This document shows, one piece after another, positions 10,282 through 20,865 of a stretch of 64,000 nt of DNA. The stretch is taken from assembly GCA_029834535.1 (NCBI GenBank), contig JAQMWT010000406.1, forward strand, positions 1 to 64,000, in the 5' to 3' direction. The notes under the pieces are model-generated. The model saw only the letters and a program-made list of their open reading frames with translations, ran no database searches and was not told the origin of the DNA. The stretch is from Chrysophaeum taylorii. Taxonomy: Eukaryota > Sar > Pelagophyceae > Pelagomonadales > Pelagomonadaceae. The position numbers and the translations under genes are program-made. The first letter of the stretch is position 1. Every line of letters starts with the position of its first letter.

Positions 10282-11850
10282 TCAGCGATCCGTGTCAGTC
10301 AGTGGTCGTGGTAGCACGCCGCCATGGGGCACCAAGACGAGGCCATTGTCGGCACCGTAGTACGCGCAGGCGCCGCTCGATCGTGCCCGGGAGAACGGTT
10401 GGGATCTCGATATAGCAGCGTGACAAACGTGGGCGCCTGTGGACTTGCGCGGCGAGCCTGTCGACTGGGGAAGGAGTAGAGAAAGCGCCTGCAATAAACG
10501 AAACGTCTCGCCCCAGGTGAGCGTCTCGAGCTCGAAGAATTGCTCACCGTCGAGCTCGACGAGGGTGCAAGACACAATGTGGCGTTGCGCGTGATTTCCA
10601 CGATACCGGCCGCAAGCCGACGGCAGGGGTGACGAGGCTTTCAAAGATGCCGAGGATCTCGGACTGAGCGGGGTAGCCGGCCTTACGGAGGTAGTTGACG
10701 ATGTGGCCGAGCTTTTTTTGGTGCGTCCGCGCTGAGTCGCGGTAGCTTGACAAGACAGTCGTGGGCGGCCCTACGCGGCTAGAAGGGGTGTTTTGGTGCC
10801 CAAAATGATGCGGATATTATATATCCACACACAAGCGAGCCGGAGAAGGATAGCCACGGCGGCACAACTCGGCCCAGCAGCGGGTGACATTCGGAAGCAT
10901 CGACGAGTTTGGCCACGAGCTGTTGATTCAACTGTTGAATCCGCGATCCGACGACACGACCCGGCATCGTCAGGCGAAAGCGAGGCCACCGGTCGCCCAC
11001 GCGCAGCGGCCCGAGGCTCCTCAACACAGCGAGGTGAGGGGACGATGGAGCTTGGCACGATTATGGGTGCCAGAGCGGCCGGGTCAGCCCGTCCCGCGCA
11101 TCCTCGAGAGCCCGCGCCAGGCTGCAGCCGTAGACGTGGAGATAACGCCGACGGCGCACCTCATTGCTGGCCCGGAAGGAGTCGGCGCCTTCGACGACGC
11201 ACAGGAGAGACTGCCTGCTGCGACGAAGGCGGCGGGACTGAGGTCGGCGCCGGAGTGGATGGTTACGTACATCACCATTCCGCGCAGGAAGATGTTGGAT
11301 GGATGACTATGTTGTCAGCATCAAATACCCACCGAAGCGCCTTGATGCATTCTGAGAGCGGTGCCGACTAAACAGAGAAGGGCGTTGTCGTAGAAGCGCG
11401 GCCGTGGAGGTGGTAATGCTGCGCGACTTAGTCCGTGCCGACGGAACGACATAAAAGTGGGCCGTGGCGTATATACGCGTAGGAGTTAGACGCTCAAGAG
11501 CTTCAAGCGCGAATAGTTTTCATGGAACTCACTTTGTGCATCAACATCTCGCTGCAACGTCGACACGACATAGGAGTCCCCGGCGGGCCTGGGTGAGACC
11601 CCATTTGGACGCCGAACACAAGGAGGCCGTCGGCAACAACACGGATGCCGGCAAGAGTGCGGGCCCCGTAACGTCCAGCACAACTTGGATGACGTCGGGT
11701 TGTTCGAGGAAACCAGTGCCAAGCGCCGGGCAGCACGCAGCGCACCTATCCAAGAGCAGATCCTCGCGAAAAGACTGAATGTCACGGCCCGCATACCGCA
11801 AGGGAGCCTCGACAACAACAATACGAAGGGAACCAACTAACCGGATGCGA
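10282..11850 (-). pseudogene. Decayed minus-strand coding remnants, product unrecognised
   Basis: Several protein-like minus-strand stretches follow one another in changing frames: QPDVIQVVLDVTGPALLPAS near 11700, IQQLNQQLVAKLVDASE near 10910, LGHIVNYLRKAGYPAQSEIL near 10670, and IVSCTLVELDGEQFFELETL near 10530. Composition is host-like. The pattern suggests one or more dead genes, or an unrecognised multi-exon gene whose splice sites I cannot place. No family was recognised. The interval between the secreted-protein gene and the LTR element is otherwise empty. Confidence 0.35.
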
Positions 11851-11856
11851 CGCCGT

Positions 11857-12169
11857 TGTGGCGGTAACGCCCTTCCCTCCACTTACCCTGCCTCTTGCTT
11901 TGAACTTGGAGATGTCACCCTGCCATCTCCATCTGCGTTCCCAGTGATCTCACCTACTTGAGATTCCTATTCACCTGCCAATCTATTGATTCTTGCTTGA
12001 ATTCCCCTGTATCCCTCATCCGAAACTTTTGTCCAGCCTCAAGATGGTGCGTGCGTGAGCACCGGGTTGGGCGTATAGTGGGAACCACCCGCGGTTCGAG
12101 CCATTTGGAAGGTCACGTTGTCACCGCCGGTCCGGCAAAGAGGGGCGGGTGATTTAAGTTTCTGCTACA
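11857..12169 (+). repeat. 5' LTR
   Basis: This is a 313-bp repeat beginning with TG and ending with CA. It is matched by 14441-14728 apart from substitutions and a short indel. The primer-binding-site-like sequence follows immediately. Confidence 0.85.
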
Positions 12170-14440
12170 GGTGGTCTCAGAAACGGGAGCTGAGAGCTTT
12201 CGGGTTGTTGTTACGCGAACCCGGAGTTGCTCGGTTCTACGTGTTCGTGCGGTCGGTGAATTCGGTGTTGATTTGAGAGTGAAACCGTCGTGGTGTGAGT
12301 TGAGATCCGCGGAATTCGTTGGAGTAGCGTTGTGCTCTTTATGCGAAGTGGAACGAACGAGAATCGAGCGAGACGTCGCTCGAATTCGTGGGCAAATATG
12401 TAAGTCCGGAAACAAGGGCCATATACGCATTCTGCCGGGGGGAGGAGCCGACCATAGCTCCGTGCACGTGGCAGTCCAAAGCTTCATACTTGTAAGACCA
12501 GTCGCACGGGCCAAGCGCGCAATCGTGTTCAGCGTCCGGCATTTGCTGAGCGACAGAAAAGAGTGCCTAGCGATAGAAAACCACTACTCGCGGAAGGTAC
12601 CGAGATGAACAGGATAGAAAGAGGTTGGATGCGGGACGCCAGTGAACGGCTTCGACGCGCATTTACTCCAGCCAGCGATGAAATCGTACGGGGAAGACTT
12701 GATACCCTGACGGACGATGAAAGAGAGTGAGCAGCTACGCCAAGGCGCGATCCGAGCGTGGCTAGCGCGCCTGAAATGAGCATTGGAAGCAGCATCGGAT
12801 ACCACGACGACTCCGGTGTCTGCGACAGCAACTGAGAGCGAGCCGACATCAACGCCCGTACAAGAACCAGAGGTTGAGACGGATGCTATTGAATGGCCTC
12901 GGCCAGACTCCGAGATTCCCGCGGCGACAGGGTGATCGGAGGAACGCGCGCCGCCTGTCCCTCCAGCCGTCAGCACTACGGAAGAAGACCTTAAGTCCCA
13001 AATCGATTACGAGCGAGAAGATGCCAACCGACCTTCGGCGGGCGCTTGCAGCCTCATTGAGAAGCCGAGAAGACCGAGCGCCCTCTCCGGACGTGACTCA
13101 TGTAACTCCGGAGAGAGGATGAAACTGTTTCTTCGTTCTCGGACGAGACGCCACCACGTGGGTATCCGGAACCCACAGCGAGGCGCCATTCCGAGTCCGG
13201 CCCAGAGCGTCCTCATGTCTCCGCGCTACCGTTTATTGATGGGATGCTGAGCATGCTAAACAGAGGTCAAAAATTTTTTACAAGTTCCCATTTCCACAGC
13301 TCACAGGGTTTATCGTCAAGCCGAAGGACGAGGTCTCGACACGGTTTGCCCAATTACGGAGGATGTTGCACGGAATCCCTGACTCACCTTCCATAGCAAT
13401 GACTCTTATGGGAGGCGATTATCAGCGAGCTCCCATGGCCGCCTATTTGCAGTGGGAAAAAGAGCGCCCCGAAGTGTGGGAGAAGTAAAACAAAGGATTC
13501 ATCATCAAAGAAAATCTGTCTCGACACGACGAAAGAGCCCTGGATGATATAGGAGAAGCATTGGTGCTACCCTGTTCTCCTGGACCTACTACGGAGAAAC
13601 CTGAGAAGGATTGGTACAAGATGCGCCAAGGAATTTTTTTGTCGTTACAAAAGTATATCATTAGGTGGGTGCAGTTGTTCGGTTTGTGGAGAGCTTCGAC
13701 GGGCCGAGAGCTGGATCCATCTATTTTTCGGATGCATTTTGTCGATGGTCTCTAATCCGCAGAGCCACGCAATAAGATTGAGTACGCTCACTCATGAACC
13801 CAAAGTCTTCGCACAGCCTGGATGACGTTATCACTCTTACCCAGTACATAAAAAAATTCATCCTCATCTGGCCGCTGCGTACGACGACTAAAAGGAAGTT
13901 GATTTAGATATGATTCGCGAGCTGCTGGAACGATGCCATCATAAAAAGCGTCGATAGCTTGCGCGCCTTAGCGAGACCACTCCGTGAGGATAACGACGGC
14001 GAGCACACACGGCGGCACAAAGCACTCGTACCTTCAAAGGACACTTCCAAATTTCGACCATGGCGCAGTCCCTAATTTGGGTGCGGGCACATTATCAATT
14101 CGAGCGCTTCACGTATACAGCATGGGACAACAAAATCGTCGCACTGCCCTATTCTATAGATTTGAGTGAGCATGATGGCTCTCGCGTCTTCGAATCGACC
14201 TTCGTTTTGTAAGACCCAGAATCATCGTTTTTACGAATATCGCTTTGAATTCGCAGCGATAAGCCTTGTGTCATTGATTTTTGACGTAACGCAATATATG
14301 TTCTTGTTCGCAATTTCGACTTGCAATATAACAAAATTCTACTATGACATCGCTGAACATGCTTGTTAGACAATGCAGAACGCATTGAAATTCGTCACCG
14401 TCGAAGTCGAGGACGAATTCATCTTATGTAGAGGGGCTCC

Positions 14441-14728
14441 TGTGGCGGTAATGCCCTTCCCTCCACTTACCCTGCCTCTTGCCTTGAACTTGGAGATGTC
14501 GCCCTGCCATCTCCACGTGCTTTCTCAAGAATCTCGCCTACTTGAGATTCCTATTCGCCTGCCAATCTATTGATTCTTGCTTGAATCCACCTGTATCTCT
14601 CATCAAAAACTATTGTCCAGCCTCAAGATGGCGCGTGGGAAAACCACCCGCCGTTCGGGCCATTTGAAAGGCCGCGTTGTGACCGCGGGTCCGGCTACGA
14701 GGGGCGGGTGATTTTAGTTTCTGCTACA
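14441..14728 (+). repeat. 3' LTR
   Basis: This is a 288-bp repeat, TG to CA, the partner of 11857-12169. It is preceded by a purine-rich tract. Confidence 0.85.
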
Positions 14729-14876
14729 TCGTCGTCACTAAACGCGCGTAGCCGCACACGTGCTAGCGCGCGTAACGAGGGTCCGCGCGGCCTCACGGGA
14801 CACCAAGCAGTAAGCAGGCACGTAGGTTGGGTCGCCCTTCTGGCCACCCTCTGGTGACGTTGGGAGGAAGAAAATG

Positions 14877-15149
14877 CTAGGCTAAAATAAAGGCCAGCAG
14901 CTCAGCAATGGCAAGGTTTGCGAGCTTGTCTGCCGCTTTCTTCTCGTTGAAGGCACTGCGCTTTTCGAGCTGCTTTGATAATAATGATTCCTGGGCTTCC
15001 GCCTCCTCTTCAACCTCCTCCCGCGTGCACTTGGTCGCTCCACCCCAAAGTGGAACACCCCTCCCCGCGTTCTCACTTTCGGACAACCCCCCTTTTCGCA
15101 CCCACCCCCACTTTTTAGCCGTCGACCCCCTCCCCCCCCCTTTTAGCAA
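14877..15149 (-). other. Possible small minus-strand ORF (90 aa), doubtful
   Basis: This open frame ends in a plausible charged helical segment (EEVEEEAEAQESLLSKQLEK). Its first 40 residues are Gly/Lys-rich low-complexity sequence read from the C/T-rich DPH1 leader. It would start only 15 bp from the DPH1 start codon. The upstream sequence is not kept in the duplicated copy of DPH1. A fragment of a dead gene or chance are as likely as a gene. Confidence 0.2.
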
Positions 15150-15164
15150 GTAGCAGTCGACACG

Positions 15165-16313
15165 ATGCGCCGGCGGCGGCAGATCCCCCCCGACATCGCG
15201 GAGAATCCGGAGCTCGAGGCCGCCATCGCGAGCGCGCTCCCGACGAACTACAGGTTCGAGGTGAAGAAGACTCTGTGGCGGCTCCGCGAATCTGGGGCTC
15301 GTCGCGTCGCCCTTCAGCTGCCGGAGGGACTGTTGATATACGCGAATACCCTAGCCGATCTCCTCCGGCAGTTCCATCCGTGCGAGACCGTCGTCCTCGC
15401 CGACGTGACCTTCGGGGCCTGTTGCGTCGACGACCTCACCGCCAAAGCCCTCGAGTGCGACTTTCTCGTGCATTACGGACACTCGTGTTTGGTGCCGTCG
15501 TCGGCGACGGGCATGCCGTCGCTCTACGTGTTCGTCGAGATCGATTTTGATGTCGAACACCTGTGCGCCTGCGTGCGCGCTGAATTCCGGCACCATGCCA
15601 AGATCGCGCTTGCCGGCACGATCCAGTTTGGCCCCGGGATTGCGCGAGCCGAAGAGGTTCTCGAATGCGTCGTCCCGCAGGAGCTCCCGCTCTCTGCCGG
15701 GGAGGTGCTTGGGTGCACGTCCCCAAAGCTCCCGGACGTCGACGCCTTTGTCTTCGTCGCCGACGGCCGCTTCCACCTCGAGAGCCTCATGATCCGGAAC
15801 CCAAAGGTCCCCGCCTACCGCTACGATCCCTATGCGAAGACGCTGACGCGCGAGAGGTACGACCACGCTAGAATGCTCGCGCTCCGCGACGACGCCGTCC
15901 GCAGAGCGCGGTGCGCCACTCGCGTCGGGCTCGTTCTTGGCACGCTCGGTCGTCAAGGTTCCCCGAAGATTCTGGAGAGGCTCGAGGACCTCTTGACCCA
16001 GGCCAACGTCCGCCATTTTACCTTGATCGCCTCCGAGGTCTCCCACGCTACGCTCGCGCGCCTCGCCGACGCCGTCGACGCCTGGGTTCAGGTGGCTTGT
16101 CCGCGCCTCTCCATCGATTGGGGCCACGCTCACGACAAGCCCCTTCTCTCGCCCTACGAGGCCTTCGTTGCTTTTGATGGGAGTTACAACAACAACAACA
16201 ACAACAACAAAGCGCTCTCGGACGCCGGCGATTACCCCATGGACTACTACGCCAGAAACGGCGGCCCCTGGTCCAACTACTACTATCAACGCGATGGGTC
16301 GGCGACAAAATAA
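15165..16313 (+). CDS. DPH1: DPH1, 2-(3-amino-3-carboxypropyl)histidine synthase subunit 1
   Basis: This is a single-exon ORF of 382 aa. Dph1 pairs with Dph2 and uses a [4Fe-4S] cluster to cleave S-adenosylmethionine and attach the 3-amino-3-carboxypropyl group to a histidine of elongation factor 2, the first step of diphthamide synthesis in the cytosol. Visible family marks are IPPDIAENPEL and ALQLPEGLL near the N-terminus, the first cluster cysteine in VTFGACCVDD (residues 81-90), the second in LGCTSPKLPD (about 183), and the third in ACPRLSIDWG (about 311). An Asn run encoded by AAC repeats is at about residues 343-349, in the variable C-terminal tail. The length is slightly short of the fungal/animal enzyme (about 420-440). 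A broken partial copy lies at 6756-8365. Confidence 0.95.
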   Translation: MRRRRQIPPDIAENPELEAAIASALPTNYRFEVKKTLWRLRESGARRVALQLPEGLLIYANTLADLLRQFHPCETVVLADVTFGACCVDDLTAKALECDFLVHYGHSCLVPSSATGMPSLYVFVEIDFDVEHLCACVRAEFRHHAKIALAGTIQFGPGIARAEEVLECVVPQELPLSAGEVLGCTSPKLPDVDAFVFVADGRFHLESLMIRNPKVPAYRYDPYAKTLTRERYDHARMLALRDDAVRRARCATRVGLVLGTLGRQGSPKILERLEDLLTQANVRHFTLIASEVSHATLARLADAVDAWVQVACPRLSIDWGHAHDKPLLSPYEAFVAFDGSYNNNNNNNKALSDAGDYPMDYYARNGGPWSNYYYQRDGSATK

Positions 16314-16446
16314 GCTGCTGATGAGCACTGCTGCGAGACAGCCTCCTCGTTATCATCATAGTGAACGGCGATATTTTTGTGAGAGAAGGAACGGACGTCG
16401 AGTTAGTTCGCTTCGCACTTCACTTCTTGTCGATGTGGAAGTGCCA

Positions 16447-19378
16447 CTAGTGGACGTGCTTCTTGATCTCCTCCCAGATAATCTGCGGAGCAGCACTTAC
16501 TCATTAGAGCGTGGTGGACGAGGCAAAAAGAAATCTCACGTCATCGGAGATGTTGTCGAGGGATGCCGCGGTGAGGCTGACTTGGAAAGGCTCGAAGAGC
16601 TGGTGAACGGCGGAGCGGTGCGAGGTCACCGCTCCACGGACTAGGCTACAGACAGACAGACAGACATTGATTCATTTATTTTCGAAACGACGAGAGGACT
16701 CACGGGGAAACGCCTTCGGGAAGCCAGGTGATCAAAACATAGACGGGCTGGTTGATCTCCTTGGCGAGCTTCTGGGAAATGAGGTCGGCCGAGTAGGCGA
16801 GCATCGCGTAGTCTACGTTGTGTTCTTCCAGCTTTGGTTTCATTGCGGCTAGCCCGCCCTCGCCGTGCGCGAGGTGCTTGACAATCTTCTTGCCGCAGTA
16901 GCCGTAGAGCAAAAAGTCGGCCGTGCCGGCGTGGATTTCGTTGAGAACGTCTTGAACGTGGCATTCTTCTTCGTCGAACTTGAAGGCCTGACCGGCGTTG
17001 ACGTGGAGTGATCCGCGGTGGCCGCGAGAGACTTTCGAACCGAGGCGCTGGTCGATCGAGAGCTCGTTCGATTTTTTTTTTCTCGCCATCGACGACAGGC
17101 CCCTCGAGACCCCTCGCTGCTGCACCGGATGATGATGATCGTCTTCCTCCTCCTCCATGTGGTGGTGGTCGTCGAGGGGCGAGGCCTCGCCCGCCTCAGC
17201 CTTGAGGGCGCAGTCCTTCACGAATTCGTCTAGACCGGGAACCCGGGCCGGGGCGGCGATCATTTTCTGCCAGCCGTGGAAACACGCGGCAAACTCGGCA
17301 GGTTCCGAGCCGGCGTCGACAAGCGCGACGGTTCCTTTTTCGTCGCCGCCGTCGCGCGACTTTTTCTCGTAGCGACACGCGAAGTCTATCGCGAGCTTGA
17401 TGTCAGCGTCGCGGGTGGTAGTCCCGCGCCACGCGAACACGCTCCCCCTGCCCGCGTCGAGGACGAACGCCCCCGCGCTGTCGTCGCACAGATGCTCTTT
17501 CTGGGAGAAGGTCGATGAAATCTCGGTGACGAACCGGTGGCCGGTGAGGCGCCGCGCGTGCGAGGCCGAAAAGAGCCGAGGCTTGCCGCCGCCGCCAAGA
17601 CGAAAGGCGCGTTCTGGCTTGGTACTAGTAGTCTTGCCCTTTGCTATGCCGAGTTGGCGCGCGACGGCGTCGGCGGCCTCGCGAATTTCTGCGGTGGCCA
17701 TCGAGCCGTGGGAGACCGCCTTTTCGTCGAGGAAGAGGTAGGAGGCGCCGGCATCGATCGAGTTTCCGTACGTCTTCGAGAGGGTCTCCGGGCCGAGGTG
17801 CGCTGCGCGCGGCGGCGACCCCTTGACTTCCAAGACGCCCGTCTCGCCCATGATGGACGCGAAGGGCGCGAAGGCTGCTACGAGGAGGTCGGGCTCGGCG
17901 AACTGGGAAACGTAGATCTGGTGGGCGACGCCTTCGAGAGGTTTGGCGACTTTGGGTACTTCGATTCCCGCGGCCGCGCGCGCTGCCTTCGACGCCTCGA
18001 GGCCTTCCCACGTGTACACGACGTGACGACGACCCTGCGCCCACGAGATGCGTACGACGTACATCTTCGAACAGTCGAAGACGGTTGCATCCGTCTTCAC
18101 GAGCTCGCAGGTTGGCGGATGCCTCAACGAGTCAGCGTGCGGCGTCTCCTCTATCGCGAAAACTTCCTTCACGAAAGTCGGGTCGGACGCGGCAGCGAGG
18201 GGCTGCGGATCCTCTTCGTCAGCCCGCGCGAGGCCGTCCCCCTCGATAATCCGTTTCACTTCGCTGTTGACGGGCAGCATCGTCTTGTGCGTTGCCTTGG
18301 CTGCCTGGTCGCGCGCTTTCATCTCGTTTCCGATCTCCGTTTCTTCGTCGGCCCAGCCGTAAAACCGCTCTCGGAAGAACACTGTCTCGAACTTGTTCTT
18401 TACCACTTCCACTTCGAGCCACGACGGTGGTCCGCTGATTTTATGCAACAACGCCTCGGTCGCTGCGGCCTGCTCGTTGTGGGGCGCGTGGGGACCGACC
18501 CACAGAAACGCCTCGAGCGATCCGCCCGCGACGACGCCCATCAGCTCGTCGCGTTCGAGCGCCTCGACCGGGAGCGTCGGCCCGCTCCTCACCTCCGAGA
18601 ATTGGTGCCCCGACCACGCGTACAGCGTCACGCCCGCCGCGCCGCCGCCGCCGCGATAATCCTCCTGTTCGTGTGCTCCGAGGGCCTCCAGAAAGCCTTC
18701 GTCGCCGTCGCCTTCCCTCGCCGCCTCGACCGAGCCCTCGCCGTGGTAGTCGCGCTTCACGATGCGGCGCGCGAGCGCCTCGCACACGGCGCGCTCGACC
18801 CGAAGACATTTGATCCCCGCCCACGACCGCGCCGTCCCGTCGCCGCAGTCGAACACGTACGCGCTCTTCGAGTCGAGCGACTCCTTCCTCGCCGGCACTC
18901 GAACGAGCGCGCCGTCCACCAGCTTGCACAGCTTGACGATTTGCTTTTTGGCCACAACCTTCTCGATCCGCAGCGGACACGCACCCTCGCGGTATTCGAT
19001 AGTGCCACCCCCGAAGATCCGCCGGAGATCTTCGCTTTCCGACCCTTCCTTCTCGTGAGATACCGTCAGATTCCGAGGGCTTCCGTTCGAGCTCAGCAAA
19101 TTCCCGAGCTTGGCTGCCATCGATCCCACGAACCCGCTCACAACCATGCCCGCCGCGCTCCCGCACCACGTCCGCACGTGCCACATCATCTCGCCCGTCC
19201 CGCTGTCTCGCACCGTCTCGAGCACGACCAACGCGTCCTTCGTGTACAGCACCCCCCCGAACGCCTCGTCAGACGGGGTCGCCTTGACGAGCTTCCGCTT
19301 CACGATGCGCCAAGCCACCACCCCGGGCTCGTGCCCGGCCCCCTCGAAATCCGTCCCCACCATGTTGGCGAACGACAT
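16447..19378 (-). CDS. Gelsolin/villin-like protein with C-terminal coactosin (ADF-H) domain; three exons
   Basis: My model is complement(join(16447..16482,16540..16645,16704..19378)), 938 aa. The ATG at 19378 is the first in frame. The N-terminus reads FEGAGHEPGVVAWRIVKRKL, the classic start of gelsolin repeat 1. Further repeats follow, for example GGSLEAFLWVGPHAPHNEQA and GASYLFLDEKAVSHG, and six in total seem likely. From about residue 800 the sequence changes to a coactosin/ADF-H domain: DFLLYGYCGKKIVKHL, then VYVLITWLPEGVSP. An uninterrupted reading would stop inside this domain. Two short introns, 58 nt (gtgagt...tgtag) and 57 nt (gtgaga...cgcag), restore the usual ending with HRSAVHQLFEPFQVSLTA and IIWEEIKKHVH. 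The expected role is actin filament severing, capping and binding in the cytosol. The gelsolin-coactosin combination is unusual. Confidence 0.88.
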
Positions 19379-19395
19379 TACCACTCGCAGCCAGC

Positions 19396-19431
19396 AATAA
19401 TAAATAAATAAATAAATAAATAAATAAACTT
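19396..19431. repeat. (AATA)n microsatellite between divergent genes
   Basis: A run of aataaataaataaataaat-type units occupies the short divergent interval between the gelsolin-like gene and the glycosyltransferase-like gene. Confidence 0.8.
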
Positions 19432-19547
19432 CTGTGGCACAAAAAATGTTGCACCTACGGTTATTAGTTACCCTTTTCGTCCTTCCGCCAAAGCCTTACT
19501 TACCCCTTGCCGACGACACCACCACCCACCACCGCATATGCGGCTTG

Positions 19548-20639
19548 ATGTGGTGGTGGTGGGTGTTGTTGCTATGTGTTGCGGCGAAGAAGAAGAAGAA
19601 GAAGCCGCCACCTCGGAAGAAGGCGGCGTCGGTGGCAGTGTGCGTCAGCGGCCTCGCTCGGAGTTTCGTGGTGTCGCGCGTGCGGCGGAGCATCTGGGCG
19701 CACGCCGTGTGGCCGATCGTCGACGACGCGGAGGTTTTCTTTGCCCTCGACGAGGCCCACGGCGGCAAGTACGAGGCGTGGGCCGGGGAGCCGGGCTGGG
19801 CGGACGCGGCCGACGCCCTGTACCGACCGATCTACTGGGCGCGGATGCGCGCCTCGGGCGGCCTCGGCGAGTCGCTGTGGCTGTGCCGATCGCTCGTCGC
19901 CGCTCGCGAGGTCGCGCGGCGCGTGCGGTACACCTGGGTCGTGAGATTACGTCCCGACGCGACCCTGCGCACCGCGTTGCCACCGGTGTCGGCCTGGCCG
20001 CGGGTGGATCCCGCGGCGCGTCTGGTTTGGAGCACGTACATCGGAGGTCCTTCGTGCTCGCGCGCGGTGCCCCGGGACCCCAAGACCAAGGGGGTCTGCC
20101 TCGACGACAATTTTGCGATCGTCTCGCGCGCCGCTCTCGACGCTTATTTTGGGCCCTGGCCACTCTCGACCGACTGTTACCTCAACGCCACCCGCTGCAA
20201 CGAGTGTCGTCTCGGCTGCGCGCTATGGCGCGCCGGCGTCCGCGTCGGCTCCGTCCCGATGGATATCAAACTCTTACGCGGCGTCTCGACCAGGCGCAAC
20301 GCGACGCCCGATGTGCTTGGAGACCAGACCGCCTTCGATCGCCTCGCCGAACGTCTCGTAACCGCCTACGATCTCGAACGACCCTCCGATGCCGACCGCG
20401 ACCGCCAGCTCGCCGACGCCTGGCGCCGACTCAAAAAAGATGCCCGCTCTCTCCGCTTCCTCGTCGTCGAACCCTGCCACGACGGCCTCGCCCAGGTCCT
20501 CTACGAAAATTTCGGCAATCCTCGCGCCGACGACCTCGCCACACCACCCCAAGTCCACGGCCTCGCAGCCCCGCTGGCCCACCGCAACAACAACTGGCTC
20601 GGCTGCAAACCACCGCCCTTGGTGCCTCGTAATAATTAA
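19548..20639 (+). CDS. Type II membrane protein, glycosyltransferase-like
   Basis: I start at the ATG at 19548, because it places a short hydrophobic anchor (MWWWWVLLLCVAA) at the very N-terminus, followed by a basic run (KKKKKKPPPRKKA). The longer upstream extension is not needed. The protein is 363 aa. The lumenal part begins VAVCVSGLARSFVVSRVRRS and later has YTWVVRLRPDATL, the pattern of a loosely defined group of eukaryotic algal Golgi glycosyltransferase-like proteins. STDCYLNATRCNECRLGCA contains clustered cysteines and an N-glycosylation site. A Golgi role in glycan or wall polymer synthesis is plausible, but the donor and acceptor cannot be told. The stop is followed by taattaataataa. 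A sugar-nucleotide gene follows on the same strand. Confidence 0.65.
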   Translation: MWWWWVLLLCVAAKKKKKKPPPRKKAASVAVCVSGLARSFVVSRVRRSIWAHAVWPIVDDAEVFFALDEAHGGKYEAWAGEPGWADAADALYRPIYWARMRASGGLGESLWLCRSLVAAREVARRVRYTWVVRLRPDATLRTALPPVSAWPRVDPAARLVWSTYIGGPSCSRAVPRDPKTKGVCLDDNFAIVSRAALDAYFGPWPLSTDCYLNATRCNECRLGCALWRAGVRVGSVPMDIKLLRGVSTRRNATPDVLGDQTAFDRLAERLVTAYDLERPSDADRDRQLADAWRRLKKDARSLRFLVVEPCHDGLAQVLYENFGNPRADDLATPPQVHGLAAPLAHRNNNWLGCKPPPLVPRNN

Positions 20640-20865
20640 TTAATAATAAGCCGCCCTGATGACTAGTTTTTTGTAACAGTCTCCTGCGGAACATCGATCG
20701 GCCCATAAGAAGAGAGAAGAAGTTCGGCGAGCCACGTCAGAATCGTGTAGGATTCCTTCCTTTTTAACATACATTTGTGATTATTTCTCGGATACATTGA
20801 TAGATGTATAGGCGTGGACAGAAAAATTCTGCCAGGTTCTTGTTTTTGTGACCAGGAAGATAAGT

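Larger units (their letters stand above)
11857..14728 (+). mobile_element. LTR retrotransposon, small and broken (about 2.9 kb)
   Basis: Two direct repeats that begin TGTGGCGGTAA and end TCTGCTACA (TG...CA) bound the element. Right after the first LTR, ggtggtctcag resembles the initiator-Met tRNA primer site used by many Copia and Gypsy elements. A purine-rich stretch (gaggggct) precedes the second LTR. The inner ~2.3 kb has gag-like stretches, such as TRFAQLRRMLHGIPDSPSIA near 13350, but no recognisable pol. It was therefore either non-autonomous or has lost pol. It is broken in several places. The LTRs differ clearly from one another by substitutions and an indel, so the insertion is not recent. 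No convincing target duplication is visible. Confidence 0.8.

Noticed and set aside
12080-12100. tRNA-like B-box (ggttcgagcc) in the first LTR
   Set aside because: No matching A-box at the right distance and no cloverleaf could be drawn. The second LTR does not keep it.
17537-19411. A 624-codon + strand open frame opposite the gelsolin-like gene
   Set aside because: Arg/His-rich translation without motifs; it is a shadow of the gelsolin-like exon.
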